Shown here: positions 33,961 to 43,299 of the stretch, one piece after another
How the letters are laid out: each line of letters opens with the position of its first letter
Position numbering within the stretch: the first letter of the stretch is position 1
Assembly: GCA_023213315.1 (NCBI GenBank)
Contig: JAKCPI010022026.1
Coordinates: 1 to 64,000, forward strand
Reading direction: 5' to 3'
Origin: Euborellia annulipes
Lineage: Eukaryota > Arthropoda > Insecta > Dermaptera > Anisolabididae
DNA: 64,000 nt
Position numbers and translations under genes: made by a program
The notes under the pieces: generated by a model
Databases searched by the model: none
Seen by the model: only the letters and a program-made list of their open reading frames with translations
Told to the model about the DNA's origin: nothing

Positions 33961-34030
33961 CGTCATGGCTTGTGACGTCATAACTTGTAGCGTCACGGCC
34001 TTTGACGTCACGGCTTGTAACGCGACATGT
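33961..34030. repeat. 15-bp minisatellite with CRE-like palindromes
   Basis: About 4.5 tandem units of the form CGTCANGGCTTGTGA / CGTCACGGCTTGTAA. The junctions create TGACGTCA twice (33973-33980 and 34003-34010), the palindrome bound by CREB/ATF-type factors in animals. Whether it is regulatory is unknown. Confidence 0.7.
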
Positions 34031-34148
34031 TGATAGAGAAACGAAAAAAATTCGTGTCGATCAAAATAAAGTTTCACTTTAAAAAAAAAGAAAAAAAATT
34101 CCAAGACATAAGCAGCCAAAATTATTTCTTTTATTGTGGCCTTTGGCT

Positions 34149-34181
34149 GACGTTTCGGCCACTGGTCTAGGCCATCTTCAG
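34149..34181 (-). ncRNA. Hammerhead ribozyme-like module
   Basis: Minus strand: CTGAAGA, T, GGCC, loop, GGCC, GAAACGTC. The last six bases fit a minimal two-base-pair stem III (AC/GT) closed without a loop, followed by C at the cleavage site, the arrangement known for hammerheads of Penelope-like elements. Stem II is 4 bp. The extra U after CUGAAGA is present. Confidence 0.5.
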
Positions 34182-34250
34182 CGCTAAAATATTTTCGTGC
34201 ATATAATTATCACATGTTATTATTGCACTCTCTATATACAATATAAAAGA

Positions 34251-34874
34251 AATCTGGTGTGGCTGGACTTGCCTTCGGTAATCGAAAGTTGTGTTCTGTG
34301 CTTATCACACCAGATTTTTTGTGTCGACATATATTTGGTTTCCGTCAGTTTGGTGCATTTTATTATTATTATTATTATTATTTGAGATATGGGCGTGCCG
34401 ACTACTAAGGCCATTCACTCCACACTACATTAATTGTCACAACAGAAAAATATTTATAATTTGTTACCATGGCAACCATTTCTCCTATTTTTTCTATGAA
34501 ATACAAGAGTAAAGTGGTCTTCATAAGATTTAAGAATATACATTTTAAAGAGAATCTAAAAACATGAATTTTAATCAAAATCGTTGGAGCGAATTTTGAG
34601 AAAATCGAAAAAAACTGAAAAACTACATCAGTAAAATGCTAGTACTTTTTGGCTGATTTTGATCAAAAGCTTATTTTCACGCCTGTGGTGCGTGCCTAAC
34701 TTAAATATAAAATTTCAACATTCTAGCTCAATCCATTCATACTTTAAATTGAACACAAAGTCACACAGACAGACCATGTTACGAAAACCACTTTTTTGGA
34801 TTCAGGGGACCTCAAAACGTGTATATCCATCAAAATCTCGACATTGAATTTTTGACATGAAACCAATGCTTTCT

Positions 34875-34921
<47 letters not shown>

Positions 34922-34934
34922 GTAAGAGAAAGTA
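34251..34934 (-). mobile_element. Family A element, near-complete
   Basis: It starts with the hairpin (AATCTGGTGTGGC…TATCACACCAGATT), then TCGACATATATTTGGTTTCC, a (TTA)n run near 34363-34382, the GGCAACCATTTCTCCTA block, CATCAAAATCTCGACATTGA, a (TA)n run and the end GAGTAAGAGAAAGTAAT. Inserted between the arms of the 34098-35217 element. Confidence 0.8.
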
Positions 34935-35129
34935 ATAAAAAAATAATCTATATAATATATACTAAGATATTAACATAGAGTACATACCCGGAGGCGAGAA
35001 TAAATGAAAATTAAAATTACCGAAAGAATGATGCTATTGAATACTGGCTCATTAGTAAGTGCATTAGCACATACGCGCAATGTATTAGTATTAGAATGTA
35101 AAAATTATATATAGGAAAATATTTTAGCT

Positions 35130-35162
35130 CTGAAGATGACCTAGACAAGTGGCCGAAACGTC
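35130..35162 (+). ncRNA. Hammerhead ribozyme-like module
   Basis: CTGAAGA, T, GACC, loop TAGACAAGT, GGCC, GAAACGTC, followed by AGCC. The bases before the core (AGCT) can pair with AGC after the cleavage site to form a 3-bp stem I. One stem II pair is a mismatch. Partner of 34149-34181. Confidence 0.5.
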
Positions 35163-35217
35163 AGCCAACGGCACAATAAAAGAAATAATTTTGGCTACAT
35201 ATATATGTCTTGGAAAT

Positions 35218-36096
35218 ATTTTTTTGACTCCGGCTTATTAAAACACAAGGTTATATGTTTCAATTGTATGCTATTTAATAGTATAATAAACACTTTAAAC
35301 ATATTTCCACATACAAAATGCAAAGTAATTGTTTCTGAAGAGTCGAAGTAAATTATACTAATAAATAAAAAAATCTTGTGGTTTAGCTTAATTTATCTCA
35401 ATAAATCATAATGTTTCAACTAGACCCAACAGTTACCAGTTTGAATTGAATAAATTCAATTCATTGGACCAGGACGAAGAAAATTTCGGTAGCCTAATCA
35501 TTTAGAGAGAGTAAAAAGCATTAAAGTAACTTTCTTTTTTATGTCCTTGAAATTCATAATCTAATTCAATGTGTTGATCAAATTTTAATCAGAAATTTAA
35601 TAAATTGTGATGGTTTTTGAAAGATAGGTAACAATAAATGGTCCATAACTGTCATGGAGCAACATTTGGACTTTTAGTAAACAAACATAGTGAAAAAATA
35701 AAATTCTAAGAAAGAAAATTGATAAAAACATTATTTTTAAAAGAGAAAAATTTTGTTATTGTTTGTAAATAAAACTTTATACTTTACTATAAGACGTGGG
35801 ATGTATATTAATTATAAAAAAAAATCGAATTGATAAAAAAAGCAATGATAAAAAAACTAGTGGTGCAGTGGAAATTAAAAGTTGATCGCAGGATTGAGCA
35901 AAGACTCTTTTTTACTTATTGTTAGCTCCAACTTTTCTTGTGGCCCCCTTGGGTTAGAGAAACTTTTTCGAGAATTCAACCGATTATATTAATAAGCTTT
36001 TTTGTTAAGCCCTTTCATAAAACTCCCCGTTCAATTAACCCCTTGTTGGGAATCAATTCTTATATAAATTGTTGATTTATTATTCATTTTTATTTT

Positions 36097-36162
<66 letters not shown>

Positions 36163-36220
36163 AATAATTTCGCATTAAAAATTCGATTTTAATGGAAATA
36201 CAGGTATTAATTAAAAAAAC
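35218..36220. other. AT-rich stretch with microsatellite
   Basis: A family J-like phrase ATGTTTCAACTAGACCCAAC lies at 35411-35430. A long (AT)n run spans about 36102-36159. No gene. Confidence 0.5.
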
Positions 36221-36850
36221 AATCTGGTGTGACTGGGAACACAACTTTCTTACCTTCGGTAATCGAAAGTTGTGTCTGTGCTTGTCAGATTTTTTGTGTC
36301 GACATGTATTTAGTTCCCGGCAGTAGGCAATATTTGAATTCAGATGTAAAATTTATAAGTATGGGAAAATATTTATATTTTGTTACCATGGCAACCATTT
36401 CTCCTATCTTTCCTATGAAGCACAAGAGTAAAGTGGTCTTCAAACAATTTTGAGGGCAAAACGAGAATATACATTTGAAAGAGCATCTAAAAAATAATTG
36501 ATTTTTGAATTTTAATCAAAATCGTTAGAGCGAATTTGGTGAGAAAATCGAAAAAAACTGAAAAAAGTACATCAGTAAAGTACTAGTACTCTTTGGCCGA
36601 TTTTGATTAAAAGCTTATTTTTCGGTCCCGGAGGGTGTTTACTTAAATATAAAATTTCAGCCTCATAGCTCAATTCCTTCATGCTTAAAATTGAACACAC
36701 ACACCCACCCACACACACACAGACAGACCATGTCGCGAAAACCACTTTTTGGATTCAGGGGACCTCAAACGTGAAGATCCATCAAAATCTCGACATCGAA
36801 TTTTTAAATAATCATTTTTTTTTTTTTTTTTTTTTGACAGGAGAGAAAGT
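36221..36850 (-). mobile_element. Family A element, near-complete
   Basis: The shortened hairpin (AATCTGGTGTGACTGGGAAC…GTGCTTGTCAGATT) is followed by TCGACATGTATTTAGTTCCC, GGCAACCATTTCTCCTATCT, an ACACACAC patch, CATCAAAATCTCGACATCGA, a T-run at 36817-36834 and GAGAGAAAGTAAC. Confidence 0.8.
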
Positions 36851-37052
36851 AACAATATGGTCTGTCTATTTGGGTGTGAATGAAAAAATGTACAGTCGGA
36901 GGTACTAATAACCGCCAGGGGAAAGACTAGTGATGTCTATTTAAAAAAAAAAAACGTTTTTTAATTCATAGTTTTTTTTCGGGCAAAGTAAAAAAATTTG
37001 TAAAAATCATAAAAAATGTATAATAATGCTATAAGAAATTATTATGTGAGTT

Positions 37053-37275
37053 TTTAATTATAGACCACATTTGTTATTAAATATTTATTAAAAATATAAA
37101 TACTGTGCAACGTTTCGACTGTTTATTCTGCAGTCGTTTTCAAGTACTGTGCAGTTGCTCCAACTCAAGTGAGCTAACCCCTAAGGGACCGTAACCTGCA
37201 TTTTATATGCAATGACGTCGGCACCATCTACAGTCATTCCCATGAAGTTAGAAACAATCATCAGCGCTAATTCAA
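37053..37275 (-). repeat. Family C repeat, copy 2
   Basis: Opposite orientation to 3170-3425: TTTAATTATAGACCACA, then CGTTTCGACTGTTTATTCTG (hammerhead-like phrase, minus strand, 37111-37133), and ATGACGTCGGCACCATCT with CCATGAAGTTAG. A piece of about 60 bp with GCTAACCCCTAAGGGACCG is present here and not in copy 1. Confidence 0.6.
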
Positions 37276-37857
37276 ATTTAAAATGTGAGACTATACTGTA
37301 AACAAAAGATGAATTTTCAATCGTTTTTATTTACTGTTCTTCTTGAATCTTAATATACCCAGTTTGTGAAATCAAATTAATAAACTAGTTTATTAATAAA
37401 AAAAATATCTATAATTTTATATTTAAAAAAAAAATAATTTTTTTATTAATAAAAAAATTAAAAATGATAAAGGTGTTAAAAAAATATATTTGGGGAAAAA
37501 AGAGAAGAAATTTATTATACTATTAAAAAAAAATTATTAATTAAAATTGATAATTATTTTTTTTTTTAGACTAATCATAGCATTTACACCGGGGAGGTAT
37601 ATATATATTAAATAAATAACAGAAAGGGAAGTTTTTTCCTCTGCCCTATTTTAGAATCAGGAAAAATTGAACTACAAGGATTATTTGAAAAGGAAGTTTT
37701 GATATCTATAACATAGCAATATAGAGATAAACTAAACAAAAAGATGATAATTTGCTTCAAACCCCTTCACCCCTCCCCCCTAAAAAATTTTCCAGTTCAA
37801 TGCTGCCAATGATCAATCAATTTCAAATCAATAATAAATAACTAGATGGCCAACTCA
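37276..37857. other. Intron-like AT-rich stretch
   Basis: It lies downstream of the 37.9-kb exon on the minus strand, as an intron would. Nothing is recognised besides A/T runs. Confidence 0.5.
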
Positions 37858-37863
37858 ACTCAC

Positions 37864-37939
37864 CGGTGCAGACACGTCGATGTTCATTTCGGTGAGATGA
37901 TTGGCGAATATCCGAATCCCCTCGAAGATCACAAGTCGA
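37864..37939 (-). CDS. Internal exon, probably coding (76 nt)
   Basis: This is the best single exon in the window. On the minus strand it is preceded by TATTATTATTTTTTCCTTTTCAG and followed by GTGAGTTGAG, both strong splice sites. The exon is GC-richer than its surroundings. With one base completing a codon, the frame reads RLVIFEGIRIFANHLT then EMNIDVSAP (25 codons) and ends in phase 0; the sequence has a plausible hydrophobic pattern and no low-complexity bias. A second frame is also open, so coding is not proven. I do not recognise the family. It lies in line with candidate minus-strand exons on both sides: duplicated first exons at 56.0 and 57.2 kb, others at 17.4, 16.1 and 14.5 kb. It could alternatively be a leader exon. 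Confidence 0.55.
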
Positions 37940-37940
37940 C

Positions 37941-38045
37941 TGAAAAGGAAAAAATAATAATAGAGTGAGAGAGATAGAGTGAGAGAGGGGGGCGGGGGAC
38001 AGGAGGGGGGATGAGAAAGATGATGTAGAAGAGGAAAAAGTAATT
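37941..38045 (-). other. Long polypyrimidine region upstream of the exon
   Basis: Read on the minus strand, about 100 nt before the 37.9-kb exon is almost purely pyrimidine (CTTTTTCCTCTTCTAC…CCCCCCTCCTGTCCCCCGCC…CTCTCTCACTCTATC), ending in the TTTTCCTTTTCAG acceptor. Such a tract should bind U2AF and PTB-type factors and may tune inclusion of the exon. Confidence 0.55.
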
Positions 38046-38256
38046 TTAAATGATAACAAGAAAAACTTTTACTAAATATATTTGATAAAAATGAATTACG
38101 ATCATCAGTTCCCAATTTATTATATTAAAGTAGAAATTGAAGAGAGATAAAAAAACATTTAGAAAGGGAGATAAAGATTTTTTTCTCCTTTGAATTTAAA
38201 TCGATATCAATTATAAAAAAAAAAAAAAATTTATACAAATAATAGGGTTCTGTAGA

Positions 38257-38525
38257 GATTTAAACTGGTTACCGTGGGCACTAGTTGAAACATTATATAT
38301 ATGTATATTTATTGTATATTAAATTAAAATTAGATATACAAATTAAACACTAGGTTATTCGTTTCAAAGGTTTTATTAATTAAAAAATTAACACTTGATA
38401 CGTAATTCGACAATTCTTTGTCATCATCAGAAGTGATTACATTCTAGAAATTAGTGTTTAATTTGTATATTTAATTGTAATTTATAAAATGTTTCAACGA
38501 GAACCAACGGTCGAAAGTTTAAATC
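38257..38525. mobile_element. Family J foldback with hammerhead-like phrase
   Basis: The outer arms GATTTAAACTGGTTACCGTG…TAGTTGAAACATT and AAATGTTTCAAC…CCAACGGTCGAAAGTTTAAATC are inverse. The interior has AAATTAAACACTAGGTTATT, its near-inverse AATTAGTGTTTAATTTGTAT, and the module at 38406-38430 (minus: CTGATGA, T, GACAA, loop, TTGTC, GAAT). The same parts occur at 60780-61055. Confidence 0.65.
38406..38430 (-). ncRNA. Degenerate hammerhead-like module
   Basis: CTGATGA, T, GACAA, loop AGAA, TTGTC, GAAT. Stem II is a perfect 5 bp, and the extra U is as in other modules, but the second box is GAAT instead of GAAA. Probably inactive. Confidence 0.35.
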
Positions 38526-38618
38526 TTATTGTATATAGCCTTCGGCAACCGTACCTTAGCTAGGCCCTGGCGGGTGGCGTCTCAGAATATGATAAATTGT
38601 TTTCGAAAGAGTAATGAG

Positions 38619-39212
38619 TAGAGACCGGACAAAAAAGCATAAAAAAATGGAAAAAAAGTGCTTAAAAAAGCATAAAAAATTTGAATAAAAAGTTGTTAAA
38701 TAAGCATAAAAATTGAAAAAAAAGCATCTCATAAGCAATTTTAACTCATACCAATGGCGTTTACAATTTTTTTTTTAAAGAAACCAAATTTATTCCGCCC
38801 CGCCCTGCGAAAAATTTTGTTTTCACGGAACCAATTTTTTTCACCCTGCGGAAAAATTTTTTTTTACAGGGCTATATTTTTTCGCACTGCGGGGTTTTTG
38901 GAAATTTTTTTTTTTTGGGGGGCGGGCCCCCCCCCTCCCCCCCCCCCTTATATACGTCCCTGGTGTATGCGTGTGGGAATAAAGTGTATTTTTTAATAAA
39001 AAAAAAAAAAAAAAAAAATTATAAATATTCGTAAAATAAGTTCAAATAAGCACGAAAGGGAAAAAAAAGCATGAAAACTCAAAAAAAGCAAAAAAAGCAT
39101 AAAAAATGCAATCTCAATACACTTAGTTTTTCCTAATTCGTGTAGAAATTAAATATCTAATGGCTGCTTATAAAATTGAGCAATAAGCATTTTGCTTAAA
39201 ATCCGGTCTCTA
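38619..39212. mobile_element. hAT-type element with perfect 8-bp duplication
   Basis: TAGAGACCGGA and TCCGGTCTCTA are perfect inverted ends; GTAATGAG stands on both sides (38611-38618 and 39213-39220). The interior repeats AAAAAAGCATAAAAA phrases, much like AAATAGGCAC in the element at 26088-26743. A different insert lies at about 38755-38962. No transposase. Confidence 0.85.
38755..38962. mobile_element. Possible nested hAT-like insert
   Basis: It begins near CAATGGCGTTTACA and ends near TATATACGTCCCTGG, with G- and C-runs at 38915-38948 and a repeated CCCTGCGRAAAAATTTT motif (four variants). The flanks do not give a clear duplication, so the borders are approximate. Confidence 0.4.
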
Positions 39213-39479
39213 GTAATGAGTAGTGTAGAAAAGTATAGGAAAATACATCTAAATATAGAGAGAGTAGTATCAGGAGCAGGAGTAGTAATAATAACAGGAA
39301 AAGTAGTATTAGTAATAGTGAAAAAGAGAGACAAAAAAAGTTGATTAAAAGTGTTCCCAAATCGAAATAAATAAATAGTTAAATGTTAAAATTCGATTGT
39401 AAAAATGTCATTTCGATACCATTATTGAGAAAACAATAAGAAATTTTGTATTGTTATCAATTAGGAAAAGTTGTATTAA

Positions 39480-39948
39480 TGTATTATGGAGGTTTATTTA
39501 AAGAAAAATTTTAGATTGGATACTGAAAATTAGGGGAGAACTCCTTTACCTAAATTAGTACTCATATAGGTCTATGTTCGCTTTGTAATTTGAGTGTGGA
39601 AGAAGATGTGTATCATTTTATCCGCGATTGTCCACTATTTAGAAATTTCAGATTATTGTATTTAGATAATGAAGACCTAAACTTAGAAAAGATCAACAAC
39701 CTAATTAAATATTGTAAAAGTGCTTAGAACTATAGGCACTTTCTGGTCATTCTGTTTAATTATTGAATTATTGGTTTATTTATTTCTAATTTTACTCTTT
39801 CATTTTATTATTAGCTTATGTAACACTATTTTTCTCATGTACTTTGTGGAATTATGTAATATCTGAGGAATTTTATGATTTTTTGCACTCTTCCGTGGAC
39901 CCCAGGGAAATAAGGTCTTAAAACAATTTATTTATTAAAAAAAAAATG
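39480..39948 (+). pseudogene. 3' end of a 5'-truncated non-LTR retrotransposon
   Basis: A frame at 39575-39727 reads C-S-L-C-N-L…EEDVYHFIRDCPLFRNF and ends with a stop: the CxxC…H…C knuckle at the C-terminus of many Jockey/CR1-like reverse transcriptases. A 3' untranslated stretch follows with CACTCTTCCGTGGACCCCAG and ends in TTTATT plus a 10-A tail (39937-39946). The rest of the reverse transcriptase is missing, and a stop precedes the knuckle in the same frame. Typical dead-on-arrival copy. Confidence 0.7.
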
Positions 39949-39949
39949 T

Positions 39950-41120
39950 CAAGAAAAATAAAGACATCTATTATTATATTAAGATGAAATTATTATGACA
40001 AATCTAACTCCCCAAATTTTACATTTCAAGAGGCGAATCCATTTCATCCTTTAAATCCTTTGTAAGAGATACAAAATTGTTTTTTAAAACAATTTTGTAT
40101 ATGTCTATTTTTTCACTAAATTATTGCAATAATTGAAGAAAATTAAAAGATTAATTTTTTCTGGTTTTGTTAGATTATTTTGAGTTTATATAAAAAAAAT
40201 TTCAGATCTATAGTTCATTCAGATAGTGTTTTAAAAATATTGTCTAAAGACCTGTCAAATAAAGGTGTTTAAAAATAAAATAAAATTTTAATAATATTTT
40301 ATCTTTGATATAAAAATATAATTTTTTTTTCTTCAATCGTTTTTTAATATTTATTATCTAAAGGTTTTTTTTTTATACGGAGATTTTTTTATTTAGATAT
40401 ATAAAAAATTACATGATTAATAAAAAGAGTTTAAATCAACTAGGGACCCTTAAAAGTAATCAAGTCGGAAAGTATGTAGCTCCACCCCGGGAGTGAAAAG
40501 TAGCTGCTGATTCCCAATCGGGTTGTGCAGATTCAGCCCCCTTAGGAGGAGAAGCAAAGGTTTAGGGATTAGGGATTTTGTCAAAGCCCCCTTCTCTCGT
40601 TCAAATAAGTGGGGGATTAATAGCTGCTTGATATCTAAGCTTATTATAATATAAAAAAAAAAAACTCCATTCCACGATTTTTTTGTTATAATTTTGTATC
40701 AAAATTTGAAAATAGCCAAATTTTATAAAATTCTTCTACTATTGAAATATATTGGATTGAATTGTATTTATTTGCTCTTAGGCGATTCGCCTCCTTAGCA
40801 TTTAAAATTACATGAATTTAACAAAAAAGAAACGATTTAATTGAAAAAATTTTATAAGATTTTCTCATAGGCACTTATATACTTATATACTTGGTATTTA
40901 TTATTATGGTTTTTAAACCAATTTTTCAGTCTTTCCTCGTATAGACTCAATACTTTTTCTCAATGGGGTCTTAGGTGTAAATTCCGATTTACCGATAGCA
41001 AACCCTTTTTTCCAAATTTTTTTGAATTTTATTGAAGTTTTTGTATATAAGTTTAGAATGCATTATCTTAAAGCCTTCTATTAAACGAGCAATGTACGTT
41101 TATTTGTTTATTTATATATT
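39950..41120. other. AT-rich stretch, nothing recognised
   Basis: A short palindrome AAAATTGTTTTTTAAAACAATTTT lies near 40073-40096. A GC-richer patch at 40480-40610 (CCACCCCGGGAGTG…) has no splice-bounded frame or tRNA fold I can support. Confidence 0.45.
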
Positions 41121-41122
41121 TA

Positions 41123-41365
41123 CTAGCCGCGTCGCCCGCCTTCGGCGGGCTTCGCTCCTAGCCGGGGGGCTTCACCCCCTGGACCCCCCTCCAGCTGGTC
41201 ACGGGAATTTCGGGATGAAAATAATTTTCCTGTAATCCCGAGAAGGTCCTCTTTATGCATAAAAAATTTCATTTCAAAATTCCAACGGGAAGTTGCCTAA
41301 ATAGAGCGTGAGAGACAAACGGACAGACAGACAGACGGACATTAGTGAATTATATATATAGATGC
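41123..41365 (+). repeat. Family I repeat, fullest copy (LINE/SINE-like 3' end)
   Basis: The GC-rich head CTAGCCGCGTCGCCCGCC / TTCGGCGGGCTTCGC forms a hairpin, then CCCCCTGGACCCCCCTCC, GGGAATTTCGGGATG, AATTCCAACGGGAAGTTGCC, and the tail GACAGACAGACAGACGG ending TATATATATAGATG. The simple-repeat tail and fixed 3' part resemble RTE-clade 3' ends or SINEs that use them. It is related to 3511-3643 and 20855-20935. Confidence 0.6.
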
Positions 41366-41617
41366 CAAATTATATAAATTCCAACAATTTACTAATATCG
41401 TATCTATAGAGTTATCTAAACATAAGCCTTCCCAATTGTTTACCTACAATTTATTTATATACTTTTATAGAGATAATTTCGTTTTTGTCAATAAAATAAA
41501 AAATAAGTGGGTAAGATAATCTATAAACTATTTTTTAAATGATGGGAACCCCTGGGAGTTAGGCAACCACTAGGCGTAAACGAATGGAAGGATAGAGGAA
41601 GCTTACTTGACTCCTCC

Positions 41618-42028
41618 TCCTTCCCTCCCACTTGACCCACACTCTGACTGCTCATATTTTTCAATTAGGTCAGAGCTTGTAGGCGGGGCTTTGCTTTTTC
41701 CCTTCCCTTATCCCTCCTTCTAGTGTAATCAAAGGAGGAGCTAAGCCTCTCCTTTCCCCTTCTCTTTTGCTTCTCAAACCTTACACTTCTGGTTGCCTAA
41801 CTTTTAGGCGTCCTCAGGATTTAAAAATAAAAATAGACAATTTAAAGATGGATGCCTCTTTCTAATTAATTACTCGTTCTAATTTGTAGGTAAAATAATA
41901 ATTGGCATTTTTTGATGAAATGAGGACCCAATTAAGTGAAAAAAAGAGAGTTACTTAAATATTTTGGGTTACATATATAAAAACAATTGAAACTTTTAAA
42001 AAGTAATGAACTTTTAAATAATTATAAC
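41618..42028. repeat. Direct duplication, copy 1 (empty site)
   Basis: CTCCTCCTCCTTCCCTCCC through AATAATTATAA is repeated almost unchanged right after (42029-43105, where a family A copy splits it). Here the uninterrupted site reads CTCATATTTTTCAATTAGG. This gives a natural empty site for family A. Confidence 0.85.
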
Positions 42029-43105
42029 TCCTCCTCCTTCCCTCCCGCACTCTGACTGATCATATTACTTTCTCTTACCTATGTATATATGTAATATATA
42101 TATAGAGAGAAAGTATTGGATTCATGTCAAAAATTCCATGTCGAGATTTTGATGGATCTTCACGTTTTGAGGTCCCCTGAATCCAAAAAAGTGGTTTTCG
42201 CGACATGGTCTGTCTGTGTGTGGGTGTGTGTGTGTGTGTTCAATTTTAAGCATGAAGGAATTGAGCTACGAGGTTGAAATTTTATATTTAAGTTAAACAC
42301 CGCCCGGGACCGGAAAAATAAGCTTTTAATCAAAATCGGCCAAAGATTACTAGTACTTTACTGATGTACTTTTTCAGTTTTTTTCGTTTTTCTCAAAATT
42401 TGCTCCAACGATTTTTTTTTAAATTCAAAAATCAATTATTTTTTAGATGCTCTTTAAAATGTATATTCTCATTTTGCAATTGAAATCTTCTGAAGACCAC
42501 TTTACTCTTGTATTTCATAGGGAAGATAGGAGAAATGGTTGCCATGGTAACAAAATATAAATATTTTCCCATACTTAAAATTTTACATCTGAATTCATAT
42601 GTTCCGTACTGTCGGGAACTAAATATATGTCGACACAAAAAATCTGGTGTGACAAGCACAGTACACAACTTTCGATTACCGAAGGTAAGAGAAAGTTGCG
42701 TGCTGTGCGCCAGTCACACCTGATTTTTTTTTCAATTAGGTCAGAGCTAGTAGGCGGGGATTTGCTTTCTAATCCCTTCCCTTATCCCTCCTTCTAGTGT
42801 AATCAAAGGAGGAGCTAAGCCTCTCCTTTCCCCTTCTCTTTTGCTTCTCAAACCTTACACTTCTGGTTGCCTAACTTTTAGGCGTCCTCAGGATTTAAAA
42901 ATAAAAATAGACAATTTAAAGATGGATGCCTCTTTCTAATTAATTACTCGTTCTAATTTGTAGGTAAAATAATAATTGGCATTTTTTGATGAAATGAGGA
43001 CCCAATTAAGTGAAAAAAAAGAGAGTTACTTAAATATTTTGGGTTACATATATAAAAACAATTGAAACTTTTAAAAAGTAATGAACTTTTAAATAATTAT
43101 AACTT
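42029..43105. repeat. Direct duplication, copy 2 (filled site)
   Basis: Same segment as 41618-42028, split after GATCATAT by family A (42067-42724) and resuming with CAATTAGGTCAGAGC. Apart from the insertion only a few bases differ, so both the duplication and the insertion are recent. Confidence 0.85.
42067..42724 (+). mobile_element. Family A element with defined borders
   Basis: A complete copy from ACTTTCTCTTACC to CACACCTGATT. Compared with the empty site, it has inserted into the T-run of CATATTTTTCAATT with no duplication beyond T's. All landmark blocks are present (CGAGATTTTGATGGATCTTC, TACTAGTACTTTACTGATG, AGGAGAAATGGTTGCCATGG, and the terminal hairpin). Confidence 0.9.
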
Positions 43106-43147
43106 CTATATAACTATATTGACACTTTCGATTTTATTATCATATTT

Positions 43148-43299
43148 CATCGATTCTAAGACGCACTTTTTTTCCTAAATAATCTTTTCCAAAATGCGGT
43201 GCGTCTTAGAATCGATGACGTCTTAAAATCAATTTTTTCAAAATATTTTTCTCAAAAACTAGACTGCGTCTTAGATTCGATGGCGTCTTAGAATTGATG
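43148..43299. mobile_element. Small MITE with TCATCGATTCTAAGACGC ends
   Basis: The left end TCATCGATTCTAAGACGC is answered by GCGTCTTAGAATTGATG at the right. The unit GCGTCTTAGAATCGATG recurs twice more inside. About 150 bp; duplication unclear. Resembles hAT-type MITEs with GTCTTA motifs. Confidence 0.55.

Larger units (their letters stand above)
34098..35217. mobile_element. Inverted-repeat element with two hammerhead-like modules
   Basis: The left arm ATTCCAAGACATAAGCAGCC…TTCTTTTATTGTGGC…AAATATTTTC (34098 to about 34197) returns inverted at about 35115-35217 (GAAAATATTTTAGC…GCACAATAAAAGAAATAATT…ATGTCTTGGAAAT). Each arm carries a module facing the outside. Between the arms lies a complete family A copy. 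The paired arms look like the terminal repeats of a Penelope-like element whose interior was lost. No reverse transcriptase is present. Confidence 0.65.

Noticed and set aside
40478..40615. GC-richer patch as exon or tRNA gene
   Set aside because: No paired splice sites, no open frame of interest and no tRNA fold.
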